Assembly (NCBI GenBank): GCA_025357995.1
Contig: JANYLF010000262.1
Span: 1-18,765 of the forward strand
Origin: Acidimicrobiia bacterium
GTDB taxonomy: Bacteria > Actinomycetota > Acidimicrobiia > IMCC26256 > JAENVU01
DNA: 18,765 bases
Direction of reading: 5' to 3'
Positions 1 to 7,609 of the stretch are shown in pieces. The notes beneath the pieces are model-generated. The model was not told the DNA's origin, ran no database searches, and worked only from the letters and a program-made list of their open reading frames with translations. The position numbers were made by a program, and so were the translations under genes. Position 1 is the stretch's first letter, and every line of letters starts with the position of its first letter.

Positions 1-407
1 CCAACAACTTGGAACCCTGGAACAGAGACCACGCAGGAGGCCAGCCAGGGGTCCGCGCCAAGTTGCGCGCGTGCCTGCTTGAACACGGCAGGAGCAGCAC
101 CGGGGTCCGTCTCGACCATCCATAGGACGTGGTCCATCGCGGCGACGACCATCTGAAGGATGCTCTCGCCAATCTCGAGTTGGATGACGCCGACGTCTGG
201 GGGTGGTGGCGCGCCGCCGAACGCGACGCGGAATACCGGACCGAACGCGCAGGTCCATTGACACGCGCCTTCGATGATCGCAGCGCGAGCCTCGGCGTGG
301 TATCCCATGGCAACGGTGACCACTCTGGGTTCGAAATGGCGTGCGCTGCGCAGCTCGAACCCCAGACTTGCGGTGTAGATCGCGCCCCAAGGTCGAACGT
401 GGTCCAC
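1..407 (-). CDS. Unrecognised partial ORF, C-terminus beyond the left edge
   Basis: The minus strand is open from position 449 to the left edge, about 149 codons, after a TGA at 450-452. The first usual start codon is GTG at 405-407. Codon third positions are G/C rich, as in the other genes here, which weakly supports real coding. One stretch (YTASLGFELRSARHF) faintly resembles the start of a vicinal-oxygen-chelate domain, but the rest does not follow that fold, so no function is assigned. Its 5' end lies within about 10 bp of the point where the transposase frame on the other strand loses recognisable sequence. The gene may therefore be truncated, or the region may instead be noncoding left-end sequence of the insertion element. 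Confidence 0.3.
   Translation of the reverse strand, partial: MDHVRPWGAIYTASLGFELRSARHFEPRVVTVAMGYHAEARAAIIEGACQWTCAFGPVFRVAFGGAPPPPDVGVIQLEIGESILQMVVAAMDHVLWMVETDPGAAPAVFKQARAQLGADPWLASCVVSVPGFQVV
111..127 (+). repeat. Left copy of a 17-bp imperfect direct repeat
   Basis: CTCGACCATCCATAGGA here matches CTTGACGATCCATAGGA at 1454-1470 at 15 of 17 positions, including ten consecutive identical bases. The pair lies in direct orientation 1343 bp apart and brackets the transposase gene, a spacing within the usual size of IS110-family elements. It may mark the element ends or a duplicated target. The match could still be coincidental. Confidence 0.45.
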
Positions 408-480
408 GAAGAATTCGATCGCCAGATCAAGGTCGGGAAGTATCGCGGGTCAACTCCATCGAGATACCCACATTGGAGCG

Positions 481-1458
481 GTGGTGATCGCGGCGACCGG
501 CGCCGTGGTCGAGGAAGCGACCGTGTGTGCGGCGCCGCGGGGTTACGCGGAGTTGGTGGCGATGGCGGATCGGTTCTCGTCGTCGCGGACGTGGTCGGTC
601 GAAGGCACGGGGAGCTATGGCCGTGGGCTCACGCGGTTCCTTGCGGAGCGTGGTGAGCTGGTGATCGAGATCGAACGGCCGGGCCGGGCGGTGCGCCGGT
701 CGGGGGCGAAGTCCGATCCGATCGACGCGGTCCGTGCCGGTCGCGAAGCGTTGACTCGTGAGCATCTGGGCGCACCACGCGCGCCGGGCCCGCGGGCCGT
801 GGTGGCGGTGCGGATGACGGCCCGGCGGTCTGCGGTCGACGCGCACACCATCACCCAACGTCAGCTCCACGCGCTCGTCATCACCTCGCCGGAACGGTTG
901 CGGGCCCGATTCGTGGGCAAGTCGACCAAGGGCATCGTTACGACCGCAGCCCGGTTGCGGGTCGACGGACGATGGGACCTCGAGACCCGGCACTACGCGG
1001 CCGTGTTACGTGACCTGGCTCGCCGCTGCTTGGCGCTCCAAGCCGAAGCCAAGACGCATGAAGGCGCGATCCGCGACGTGATCATGGCGTGGCGACCCGA
1101 CCTGCTCGAACAGCGCGGTGTTGGTCCGATCGTCGCTGCGGATGTGTTGTGCGCGTGGTCGCATCCCGGACGGTGCCGCAACGAAGCAGCGTTCGCGAGC
1201 CTCGCTGGCGTCGCACCGCTGGAAGCGTCATCGGGACTGACCACCCGGCACCGCCTCAACCGTCGCGGCGACCGCCAACTCAACCGCGCGCTACACGTCG
1301 TCGCCCTGTCGCGTCTTCGCTACGACCCGACCACGCAGGCCTACGCAGCTCGTCGACGGAGCGAAGGCAAGACCGACCGAGAGATCAAACGGTGCCTCAA
1401 GCGTTACGTCGCCCGCCAACTGTTCCGCCAGCTCGAAAACCCACCCACGACCACTTGA
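481..1458 (+). pseudogene. IS110-family transposase lacking its N-terminal catalytic Asp segment
   Basis: The 325-residue product has both IS110-family domains: an N-terminal RuvC-like DEDD domain and a C-terminal Transposase_20 domain with the GVGPIVAADVLCAW helix-hairpin region and the LAGVAPLEASSG segment holding the conserved serine. Of the DEDD acidic residues, E41 (VEGTGSYG), D79 and D82 (KSDPIDAVR) are present. The first Asp, normally in a G-[ILV]-D motif about 20 residues before the first start here, is missing. The same frame continues upstream and still encodes HRDTH at 457-471, typical of the family N-terminus, but in place of G-I-D-x it reads G-Q-L. There is no ATG, GTG or TTG between the in-frame stop at 376-378 and GTG 481. 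The gene is therefore 5'-damaged, or it uses a non-standard start and lacks a key residue. It is probably inactive unless supplied in trans. Confidence 0.8.
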
Positions 1459-1470
1459 CGATCCATAGGA
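1454..1470 (+). repeat. Right copy of the 17-bp imperfect direct repeat
   Basis: This is the partner of the repeat at 111-127, with mismatches at the third and seventh bases. It overlaps the transposase stop codon (TGA at 1456-1458). An element ending here would have almost no noncoding right end and about 350 bp of left end, which is the layout of IS110-group rather than IS1111-group elements. Confidence 0.45.
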
Positions 1471-1533
1471 GCATCCCTTGGCCGAAGCGAGTTCCTGACC
1501 GCTTGTCTCTCGGTAGTGGCTCAGTGGAGATTC

Positions 1534-1554
1534 CCGACGGGCGGGACCCGTCGG
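1534..1554 (+). other. Perfect 8-bp GC hairpin downstream of the transposase
   Basis: CCGACGGG (1534-1541) and CCCGTCGG (1547-1554) form a perfect stem around the 5-nt loop CGGGA. It lies in the 183-bp noncoding stretch 1459-1641 between the transposase and the kinase-like gene. No T-tract follows, so it is not a classical intrinsic terminator. It could be a secondary-structure element of an insertion-sequence right end or part of a structured RNA. Nothing else recognisable was seen in 1459-1641. Confidence 0.5.
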
Positions 1555-1641
1555 AGGCTGTTCGGGCGACCGATGGCCGCGGGGATCACTCGGGCACCCG
1601 GTCACGCAACCCAGCTCGCAGAACTGCTGGACTAGGGCATT

Positions 1642-2121
1642 ATGCGCGAAGCCCGACTGATACTCACCTGCGGGTTGCCGGGGGCGGGCAAGACCACACT
1701 CGCGAGGCAGCTCGCCGCGGACCGAAGCGCCGTGCGGCTCACGAAGGATGAATGGCTCTGGGCTCTCGGCGCCACCCCCTGGGACGAGCGGACCGGTGAG
1801 AACCTCGAACATGAACTCTGGGAGCTCGCCCAGGAGATTTTGCGCCTTGGCCTCAGCGTCGTCCTCGATTTTGGGCTCTGGGCGCGGATCGAACGTGATG
1901 AGATGCGATCCGTGGCTCGTGGCCTTGGTGTCGGGGTCGAACTGCACTACCTCGATGTGCCTGCCGACGAGCTCTGGCGGCGCGTCGATGCTCGGAACTC
2001 ACAGCCACCCTGGGACAGCTACCCGATCCGGCGCGCCGACCTCGACGGGTGGCGAGCACTCTTCCAGGCGCCCGATGATGCCGAGGTGGCCTTGTTCGAC
2101 CCATCACCAGAATCAAACTGA
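1642..2121 (+). CDS. AAA/P-loop small-molecule kinase-like protein
   Basis: This 159-residue protein has a Walker A loop GLPGAGKTT at residues 11-19, a DE pair at 36-37 (TKDEW) in the usual substrate-site position, a Walker B-like strand ending LDFG (75-78), and a lid-like segment WRRVDARN (112-119). The length and arrangement match small AAA_33/zeta-toxin-like or chloramphenicol-phosphotransferase-like kinases, which phosphorylate small molecules or nucleotide sugars. The substrate cannot be told from sequence. ATG 1642 is chosen because the P-loop sits at the expected distance and a weak AGGG lies 5 nt upstream. It converges on the PhzF gene with a 9-bp overlap of the 3' ends (2113-2121). 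No antitoxin-like partner is next to it, so a toxin role is not supported. Confidence 0.75.
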   Translation: MREARLILTCGLPGAGKTTLARQLAADRSAVRLTKDEWLWALGATPWDERTGENLEHELWELAQEILRLGLSVVLDFGLWARIERDEMRSVARGLGVGVELHYLDVPADELWRRVDARNSQPPWDSYPIRRADLDGWRALFQAPDDAEVALFDPSPESN

Positions 2122-2928
2122 GCCACGACCGCCGAGGTCGGCGCGCATCACGGTGACGGCGTGGCCGGCGAGCAGGACGCGGTCGCCGTCGAGCCGGCAG
2201 TGGAGGGTGCCACCGCGCGCCGACGCTTGATATGCGACGAGTTCGGTGGTCCCCAATTTCGCAGCCCAGTACGGCACGACCATGCAATGTGCGCTGCCGG
2301 TGACCGGGTCCTCGTCGATGCCGGCACCAGGAACGAAGACGCGCGACACGACGTCCGCGCCGTCGCGGTCGGACCGCGCGGTAACGATCGCCGCGCCGCC
2401 GCCGATCGCGGCCAGCGCCGAGAAGTCCGGCGCGCAGGCGAGAACTGCCGCCTCGGAATCCAGCTCGACGAGGATCCACCGATTCGCCGACTCCAACACC
2501 GCGACCGGCGCACCCACGCCGAGCGCCTCGAGGAGTCCGCGCGGCGCGACGATTGGCGTCGGGATCGCGGCGGGGAAGTCCATCTCGATCAGATCGTCCC
2601 GCCGGGTGCAGGCGAGCACGCCGGAGAGCGTATGGAACGCCGCCCGATCGTCGGAGCGATCGGTGGAGAACAGCACGTGGGCCGCCGCGAGTGTTGCGTG
2701 GCCGCACAACTCGACCTCGCGGGTTGGCGTGAACCAGCGCAGATCGAAATCACCGTCGGCGCGCGGGACGACGAAAGCGGTCTCCGAGATGTTCATCTCG
2801 AACGCGAGCGATTGCATCCATTCGTCGGACGCCTCGGACGAGGGGGCATCGAGCAAGCAGATCGCGGCGGGGTTGCCGCGGAACGGAACGTCGGTGAACG
2901 CGTCGACCCAGAACAGTGGAGTGCTCAT
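2113..2928 (-). CDS. PhzF-family epimerase/isomerase
   Basis: This 271-residue protein has the full PhzF-like pattern: WVDAFTDVPFRGNPAAI at the N-terminus, the MNISETAF motif with the family's catalytic Glu at residue 49, FTPTREVELCGHATLAA (66-82), and the second-lobe GSAHC motif. PhzF folds are two-lobed like diaminopimelate epimerase. Known members isomerise a phenazine precursor, but most chromosomal homologues have no assigned substrate. No other phenazine gene is present, so phenazine synthesis is not implied. Start ATG 2926-2928 sits 8 nt after a TAGCGT -10 box, predicting a leaderless message. It lies 55 bp downstream of the biotin carboxylase gene on the same strand and may be transcribed separately. 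Confidence 0.9.
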   Translation of the reverse strand: MSTPLFWVDAFTDVPFRGNPAAICLLDAPSSEASDEWMQSLAFEMNISETAFVVPRADGDFDLRWFTPTREVELCGHATLAAAHVLFSTDRSDDRAAFHTLSGVLACTRRDDLIEMDFPAAIPTPIVAPRGLLEALGVGAPVAVLESANRWILVELDSEAAVLACAPDFSALAAIGGGAAIVTARSDRDGADVVSRVFVPGAGIDEDPVTGSAHCMVVPYWAAKLGTTELVAYQASARGGTLHCRLDGDRVLLAGHAVTVMRADLGGRGSV

Positions 2929-2936
2929 GACCGATG

Positions 2937-2942
2937 ACGCTA
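2937..2942 (-). promoter_or_regulatory. -10 box (TAGCGT) for the PhzF-family gene
   Basis: On the minus strand TAGCGT fits TANNNT and ends 8 nt before ATG 2928. A transcript from it would start at or just before the start codon. No clear -35 was found. Confidence 0.45.
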
Positions 2943-2983
2943 CGTGCCAGGCCTGAACGAGCCGCGGGGATTATCCAAGGCCG

Positions 2984-4741
2984 CTATTCGATGACGATGA
3001 GAATGTCGCCGGCGCTCACGGTCTCGCCGGCGCTCACTCGCACGTCCTTGACCGTGCCGCCCTGCTCGGCGTTGAGGTGGTTCTCCATCTTCATCGCTTC
3101 GAGCACGAGGACCGACTGACCGACCTCGACGGTGTCACCGACCGCGACTGTCACCTTGACGATGGTTCCCTGCATCGGCGCGGTGATCGTGCCATCGCCA
3201 CCCGCGCCGGACGACGCGGCCGACTTCGGCTTCGACACCTTGCGCGCCCCGCCCGCACCGCCGTTCGCAGTGCCTCCGACGAAGCCTTCGGGCAGCAATG
3301 CGGTGACCTCGAACTTGCGGCCGTTGACTTCGACGGTCAGGGTCTGCGCGGTCGGGACCTCCGGCGCGGTGCCCTTGGCCCCGATATCGGAGACGAGCCC
3401 GCTGAGGTCGACCTCTTCCTCGAGCCACCGCGTCGAGTGCGTTCCGGCCGCAAAGTCCGGATGTGCGAGGACCAACTCGGCGGCGGGCACCGTGGTGTGA
3501 ATGCCCTCGACGTGCAGCTCACGCATGGCGCGCAGCATGCGATGGCGCGCGCGATCGCGATCGGGTGCCCACACCACGAGCTTGCCGACGAGGTTGTCGT
3601 AGTACTGCGAGATCGTGTCGCCCTCTTCGTATCCGCCGTCCCACCGCACGCCGGGACCAGAAGGAATGGCGAGCGCAGTGAGCGTGCCGGGGGAGGGAAG
3701 GAAGCCCTTCGCCGAGTTCTCCGCGTTGATGCGTACCTCGATCGAGTGGCCGCGCCGAACGATGTCGTCTTGCGTGAACGAGAGCGGTTCGCCGGACGCG
3801 ACGCGGATCTGCTCTGCGACGAGGTCGAGCTGGGTCACCATTTCCGTCACGCAGTGCTCCACCTGGAGTCGCGTATTCATCTCGAGGAAGAAGAACTCGT
3901 CGTCTTGGTAGAGCATCTCGACGGTCCCGGCGTTCACGTAGCCGGTCGACTGCGCGACCTGCACCGCCGACTCGCCCATGGCGCGACGGATCTCTTCGGT
4001 GAGGCCGGGCGCCGGTGATTCCTCGACGAGCTTCTGGTGACGACGCTGCACCGAGCAGTCGCGCTCGCCGAGCCACACCGCGTTGCCGTGGGTGTCGGCG
4101 AAGATCTGCACTTCGATGTGGCGCGGCCGCGTGAGGTACTTCTCGAGGTACGCCTCGGAGCGTCCGAAGAATGCTTGCGCCTCGCGCGTCGCGGAGTCGA
4201 GGGCCGATTGCGCGCTCTCCGCGTCGTGGACCACCTTCATGCCCTTGCCGCCGCCGCCGAACGCCGCCTTGATCGCTACGGGCCATCCGACCTCCTCGCC
4301 GAAGGCGATCACGTCGTCGACGCTGCGGATCTGTTCGAGGGTTCCGGGCACGCTGGCCACGCCACCGCGTGCCGCGGCTTGGCGGGCTGAGATCTTGTCG
4401 CCCATCATGTCGATCGCCTCGGGCGGCGGACCGATCCACGCCACGCCCCGAGCCGTGATCTCGCGCGCGAAGTCGGCATTCTCGGCGTAGAAGCCGTAGC
4501 CGGGGTGCACGCCGTCGGCCCCGGAGCGCGCGATCACATCGAGGATCGCCTCGGTGTTGAGGTAGCTCTCGGCCGCGGTGAGGCCGCCGAGCGCGTACGC
4601 CTCGTCGGCGTAGCGCACGTGGAGGGCCTCGCGATCGAGCTCCGAGTACACCGCCACGGTCGTGATCCCGAGCTCACGGCAGGTGCGCATGACGCGCACC
4701 GCGATCTCGCCGCGGTTGGCGATCAGGATCTTGTGGAGCAC
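2984..4741 (-). CDS. accA3: Acyl-CoA carboxylase alpha subunit (biotin carboxylase + BCCP)
   Basis: This 585-residue fusion carries an N-terminal biotin carboxylase domain (ILIANRGEIAVRVMRT near residue 5), the ATP-grasp glycine loop GGGGKGMKVV near 165, the carboxylase signature EMNTRLQVEHCVTEMV, and a C-terminal biotinyl domain with EAMKMEN whose biotin-accepting Lys is residue 551. An Ala/Gly-rich linker joins the two parts. It carboxylates biotin with bicarbonate and ATP for acetyl- or propionyl-CoA carboxylation in fatty-acid metabolism, like mycobacterial AccA3. The carboxyltransferase beta subunit is not in this window, so the acyl-CoA substrate is open. GTG 4741 is preceded by a strong purine tract (GGGGGAA), a ribosome-binding site absent from most other genes here. 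It is divergent from birA, whose product would biotinylate it. Confidence 0.93.
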   Translation of the reverse strand: MLHKILIANRGEIAVRVMRTCRELGITTVAVYSELDREALHVRYADEAYALGGLTAAESYLNTEAILDVIARSGADGVHPGYGFYAENADFAREITARGVAWIGPPPEAIDMMGDKISARQAAARGGVASVPGTLEQIRSVDDVIAFGEEVGWPVAIKAAFGGGGKGMKVVHDAESAQSALDSATREAQAFFGRSEAYLEKYLTRPRHIEVQIFADTHGNAVWLGERDCSVQRRHQKLVEESPAPGLTEEIRRAMGESAVQVAQSTGYVNAGTVEMLYQDDEFFFLEMNTRLQVEHCVTEMVTQLDLVAEQIRVASGEPLSFTQDDIVRRGHSIEVRINAENSAKGFLPSPGTLTALAIPSGPGVRWDGGYEEGDTISQYYDNLVGKLVVWAPDRDRARHRMLRAMRELHVEGIHTTVPAAELVLAHPDFAAGTHSTRWLEEEVDLSGLVSDIGAKGTAPEVPTAQTLTVEVNGRKFEVTALLPEGFVGGTANGGAGGARKVSKPKSAASSGAGGDGTITAPMQGTIVKVTVAVGDTVEVGQSVLVLEAMKMENHLNAEQGGTVKDVRVSAGETVSAGDILIVIE

Positions 4742-4775
4742 GGATTCCCCCGTCTCGACCGATGACAGAACGCCG

Positions 4776-4782
4776 TATCCTA
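4776..4782. promoter_or_regulatory. Symmetric -10 shared by divergent birA and accA3
   Basis: TATCCTA contains TATCCT on the plus strand (4776-4781) and TAGGAT on the minus strand (4782-4777), overlapping by five base pairs. The plus-strand box lies 7 nt before GTG 4789 of birA, giving a leaderless message. The minus-strand box would give accA3 a leader of roughly 30 nt that includes its GGGGGAA ribosome-binding site. Confidence 0.45.
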
Positions 4783-4788
4783 CGGGCC

Positions 4789-5526
4789 GTGGCGATGCCT
4801 AAAGCCAGTTCGACCATCTTCGGCGAGGTTCGATGGCTGGCCGAGATCGACTCGACCAATCGCTACCTGCTCGACGAGGCCCGGGCCGGTGCGGCGGCGG
4901 GGCTCGTGGTGGTGGCGGACCATCAGACGGCGGGTCGGGGCCGCCTTGGCCGTAGTTGGGTCGCGCCGCCGGGCGCGTCGCTTCTCGTGTCGCTCTTGCT
5001 GCGACCCACAATTCCCGTCGATCGCCGTCACGTGCTCGTCATGACGGCCGGGTTGGCGATGGCCGAGGCGGTCGAAGCCGAGACGGGTGTCATCGCGGGA
5101 CTCAAGTGGCCGAACGATCTCCTCGTGGGTGATCGCAAGCTCGCGGGGATCTTGGCCGAGGCAGCCGGAGACGCGCTCGTCGTAGGGATCGGGGTGAACA
5201 TCGAGTGGCACGAGGTCCCGGATGAACTGCGCGCGATCGCCACGGCGTGCAACCTCGAAGGCGGGCGCGCCACCACCCGCGAGGCAGTGCTCGCCGCGTT
5301 CCTCGACGGCTACTCCGCTCGGCTCACTGACCTTGCCCGCGCGCGCGAGGACTATGAGGCGCGGCTGCTCACGCTCGGCCGACGCGTGCGGGTCGAACAG
5401 ATCGACGGTGTGCTCACCGGTGTCGCGCGTGGCGTCGATGCATCAGGTCGGCTCCTCCTCGACCACGACGACGGAACGCAGTCATCGGTCTCCGTCGGCG
5501 ACGTCGTCCACCTCCGCGCCGAGTAG
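4789..5526 (+). CDS. birA: Biotin--[acetyl-CoA-carboxylase] ligase, catalytic type without HTH
   Basis: The protein (245 residues from GTG 4789) has the biotin ligase core: the biotinyl-AMP loop GRGRLGRSW at about 49-57, KWPNDLLVGDRKLAGIL from about 106, GIGVNIEW, and a short C-terminal SH3-like BPL_C domain. It activates biotin with ATP and attaches it to carrier lysines such as K551 of the adjacent carboxylase. There is no N-terminal winged helix, so it should not act as a biotin-operon repressor. GTG 4789 is preferred because a TATCCT -10 ends 7 nt before it. An in-frame ATG at 4762 would add nine residues but place that -10 inside the gene, and ATG 4795 is also possible. Its 3' end converges with pabC, 7 bp apart. 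Confidence 0.9.
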   Translation: MAMPKASSTIFGEVRWLAEIDSTNRYLLDEARAGAAAGLVVVADHQTAGRGRLGRSWVAPPGASLLVSLLLRPTIPVDRRHVLVMTAGLAMAEAVEAETGVIAGLKWPNDLLVGDRKLAGILAEAAGDALVVGIGVNIEWHEVPDELRAIATACNLEGGRATTREAVLAAFLDGYSARLTDLARAREDYEARLLTLGRRVRVEQIDGVLTGVARGVDASGRLLLDHDDGTQSSVSVGDVVHLRAE

Positions 5527-5533
5527 CTCGAGA

Positions 5534-6370
5534 TCACGGGTCCAGGTCGCGGGCCACGAGGTCGGTGAACGCAACCGCGAGTTGCGCGGTGATCGGCCCG
5601 GGTGCAATTGGAAGCGCGGCGCCGTCGACGTGCGCGATGGCCTGCACCTCGCGCGTGGTCGACGAGAGGAAAGCCTCCTCGGCCGTGGCGATCGCGTCGA
5701 GGGGGAGCGCGGTCTCGACCGCGTCGATGCCCAACTCCGCTGCGAGCTCGAGCACCAACGCACGCGTGACCCCGAGCAAGCACCCCGAGTCCGCCGGTGG
5801 CGTCATCACCACACCGTCGCGCACCACGAACACGTTTGAGCCAGTGGCTTCACAGAGTTCGTCGCGCGTGTTGGGAAAGATCGCTTCACCCGCACCGTGC
5901 TCGTGGGCGTACGCGAGTGCGCGCACATTCTCCGCGTAGGAGATCGTTTTCAATCCGGCGGTCGCGCCGCGTTCGTTGCGCGGCCATGGAACCGTCACGA
6001 CGTCGGCAGTGGGGGGCCACGGAGTGAGCGCGCTCGCGGCGATGACCACTGTGGGCGGAACCGCGGCGCGTTCCGAGCCGAGCGGCGCGGGACCGCCGGT
6101 GATGGTGATGCGCAGCCGCGCCTCGTGGAGCTCGTTCGCCCGCAGGACCGCGTCGGCGCGTGTGCGCAGATCCGCGACGGAAGGCAGCCCGAGCCCGAGG
6201 CCCGCGGCCGACCGTTCGAGTCGTTCGAGGTGGCGGGTCCAGGCGAATGGAACCCCGCCGTACACGCGCATCGTCTCGAACACGCCGTCGCCAACGAGGA
6301 TGCCGTGGTCGAGCGGCGAGATCCGCATCACGTCGGCATCGCCGAGGACGCCATTGATGCTCACCTTCAT
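5534..6370 (-). CDS. pabC: Class IV aminotransferase, probable aminodeoxychorismate lyase
   Basis: This 278-residue fold-type IV PLP enzyme shows DHGILVGDGVFETMRV at 21-36, the PLP-binding Lys at residue 141 in LKTISYAENV, and the phosphate-side motif CEATGSNVF (173-181). These features are shared by branched-chain and D-amino-acid aminotransferases and by aminodeoxychorismate lyase. Its position directly behind pabB makes lyase activity (aminodeoxychorismate to p-aminobenzoate plus pyruvate) the best assignment, by context. ATG 6370 is chosen because MKVSINGVL aligns with the family N-terminus and it lies 7 nt after the pabB stop. An in-frame ATG at 6418 would add an unlikely 16-residue extension overlapping pabB. 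The 3' end converges with birA. Confidence 0.83.
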   Translation of the reverse strand: MKVSINGVLGDADVMRISPLDHGILVGDGVFETMRVYGGVPFAWTRHLERLERSAAGLGLGLPSVADLRTRADAVLRANELHEARLRITITGGPAPLGSERAAVPPTVVIAASALTPWPPTADVVTVPWPRNERGATAGLKTISYAENVRALAYAHEHGAGEAIFPNTRDELCEATGSNVFVVRDGVVMTPPADSGCLLGVTRALVLELAAELGIDAVETALPLDAIATAEEAFLSSTTREVQAIAHVDGAALPIAPGPITAQLAVAFTDLVARDLDP

Positions 6371-6377
6371 CGTGGGC

Positions 6378-7601
6378 TCATGATCGCACCGCCGCCAGTG
6401 TGTCGGCGTGGCGAACACCGGCCAGGCTCAGCAGGCGCGCCGCCTTGAGCTCGGTCTCGGCCCACTCGGCGGTGGGATCGGAGTCGATCGTGATCCCCGC
6501 GCCTACTCCGAGGGTGGTGTCGCGGGGCGTGCAGGTGAACGTGCGAATCGCAACGGCGAGATCCGCGCGGTCGCGGTCGGCGTCGATCCATCCGAGTGCG
6601 CCGCAGTACACGCCTCGCCGCACCGGTTCGAGGTCTTCGATCGCCTGCATGACCCGTGGCTTGGGCGCACCGGTGATCGACGCCGGGGGAAAGGTGGCGC
6701 GCAGCAGCGCGCCGAGACCCACTTCCGGACGCAGTTCGCCGCGGACTGTGCTCACCAGATGGACCAGTCCCGGATGGGTCTCCAACCGACACAAGTCCGG
6801 AACTCGGATCGAGCCAGGAACGCACACGCGACCGAGGTCGTTGCGCGCGAGGTCGACGATCATCACGTTCTCGGCGCGATCCTTCTCGCTGGTCCGCAGC
6901 GGTGCCGCGCGTACCGCAGTCCCCTTGATCGGTCGGGTCTCGACGCGGCGATGCTCCACGCGTAGGAACCGCTCGGGTGACGCCGAGACGATCGCGAGCC
7001 CGCGCCCGTCACGCCAGAACGTTGCGTGGGGCGCCGGGTTGCCGGACTCGATCGCCGTCCAGAGTTCGATCGGGTCGAGCGCAGACCCGGTCAGGCGCCG
7101 GGTCAGGTTCACTTGGTAGCAGTCGCCGGCCCGGATCATCTCCTGGATCACGCGCACGCGTTGCTCGTACTCGAGTGCACCGAGGTTGCTGTCCCACGGC
7201 GTGCTCGACGGCACCGCTCCGACGGCCACGGTGTGCTCGAGCGCGCGCTCGAGCGCGCGCCGTTCGGCGCCGTCACCACACACCTCGACCGTTCCGTCGG
7301 CGCCGATTGCGGCGCGGGCACCGAAACGCACGAAGTGCACGTCGGCGACCGCATGCTCGATTGCGTGCTCGATCGCGGCCGGAGGTATCACGCGCTCCAC
7401 GGAGCGGCCCGCGTCGTAGCTCGCGTATCCCGCCCACCAGCCGGCGCCCAGCGTGTCCAGTGCCCGGAAACCGTCGGCCGCGCCCGCATCGAGTCGGAAG
7501 TCGTCCAACGCACCCACGGCGACCATCGTTCGGGTCCCGTCGCGCACGACCGCAGCCGGCAACGAGGACGGAAGTGCGGCGAGCACTGGACCGAACGACA
7601 T
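6378..7601 (-). CDS. pabB: Aminodeoxychorismate synthase component I
   Basis: This 407-residue chorismate-binding enzyme makes 4-amino-4-deoxychorismate for p-aminobenzoate and folate. Key motifs are YQVNLTRRL (162-170), SPERFLRVE, RPIKGTA (223-229), KDRAENVMIVDLARNDLGRV, FPPASITGAPKPRVM (304-318) and GAGITIDSDP (367-376). K226 in PIKGT is the lysine that marks PabB; anthranilate synthases carry Ala there (PIAGT). The glutamine amidotransferase subunit PabA is not in this window. ATG 7601 is chosen over longer in-frame extensions because a TAGCCT -10 lies 8 nt before it and the upstream sequence has no family similarity. It is followed by pabC and divergent from the LCP gene. Two short tandem duplications occur in the variable segment at residues 76-84 and 115-122. 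Confidence 0.92.
   Translation of the reverse strand: MSFGPVLAALPSSLPAAVVRDGTRTMVAVGALDDFRLDAGAADGFRALDTLGAGWWAGYASYDAGRSVERVIPPAAIEHAIEHAVADVHFVRFGARAAIGADGTVEVCGDGAERRALERALEHTVAVGAVPSSTPWDSNLGALEYEQRVRVIQEMIRAGDCYQVNLTRRLTGSALDPIELWTAIESGNPAPHATFWRDGRGLAIVSASPERFLRVEHRRVETRPIKGTAVRAAPLRTSEKDRAENVMIVDLARNDLGRVCVPGSIRVPDLCRLETHPGLVHLVSTVRGELRPEVGLGALLRATFPPASITGAPKPRVMQAIEDLEPVRRGVYCGALGWIDADRDRADLAVAIRTFTCTPRDTTLGVGAGITIDSDPTAEWAETELKAARLLSLAGVRHADTLAAVRS
7235..7258 (+). repeat. Exact 12-bp tandem duplication inside pabB
   Basis: GCTCGAGCGCGC occurs twice head to tail, in frame, producing a repeated ALER/ALE unit (residues 115-122) in a poorly conserved part of PabB. A second near-exact 12-bp duplication (10/12) at 7351-7374 produces the IEHAIEHA segment. 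Confidence 0.7.
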
Positions 7602-7609
7602 CACGTCCG

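Noticed and set aside
129..656. A 175-codon plus-strand ORF near the left end.
   Set aside because: It overlaps the transposase in a different frame and has no recognisable domain.
1642..2121. Zeta-toxin-like kinase as half of a toxin-antitoxin pair.
   Set aside because: No small antitoxin gene lies on either side, and small P-loop kinases of this shape have many non-toxic roles.
2126..2140. Short stem (CGACC / GGTCG) near the convergent kinase and PhzF ends as a terminator.
   Set aside because: The stem is only 5 bp, lies inside PhzF coding sequence and has no T-tract.
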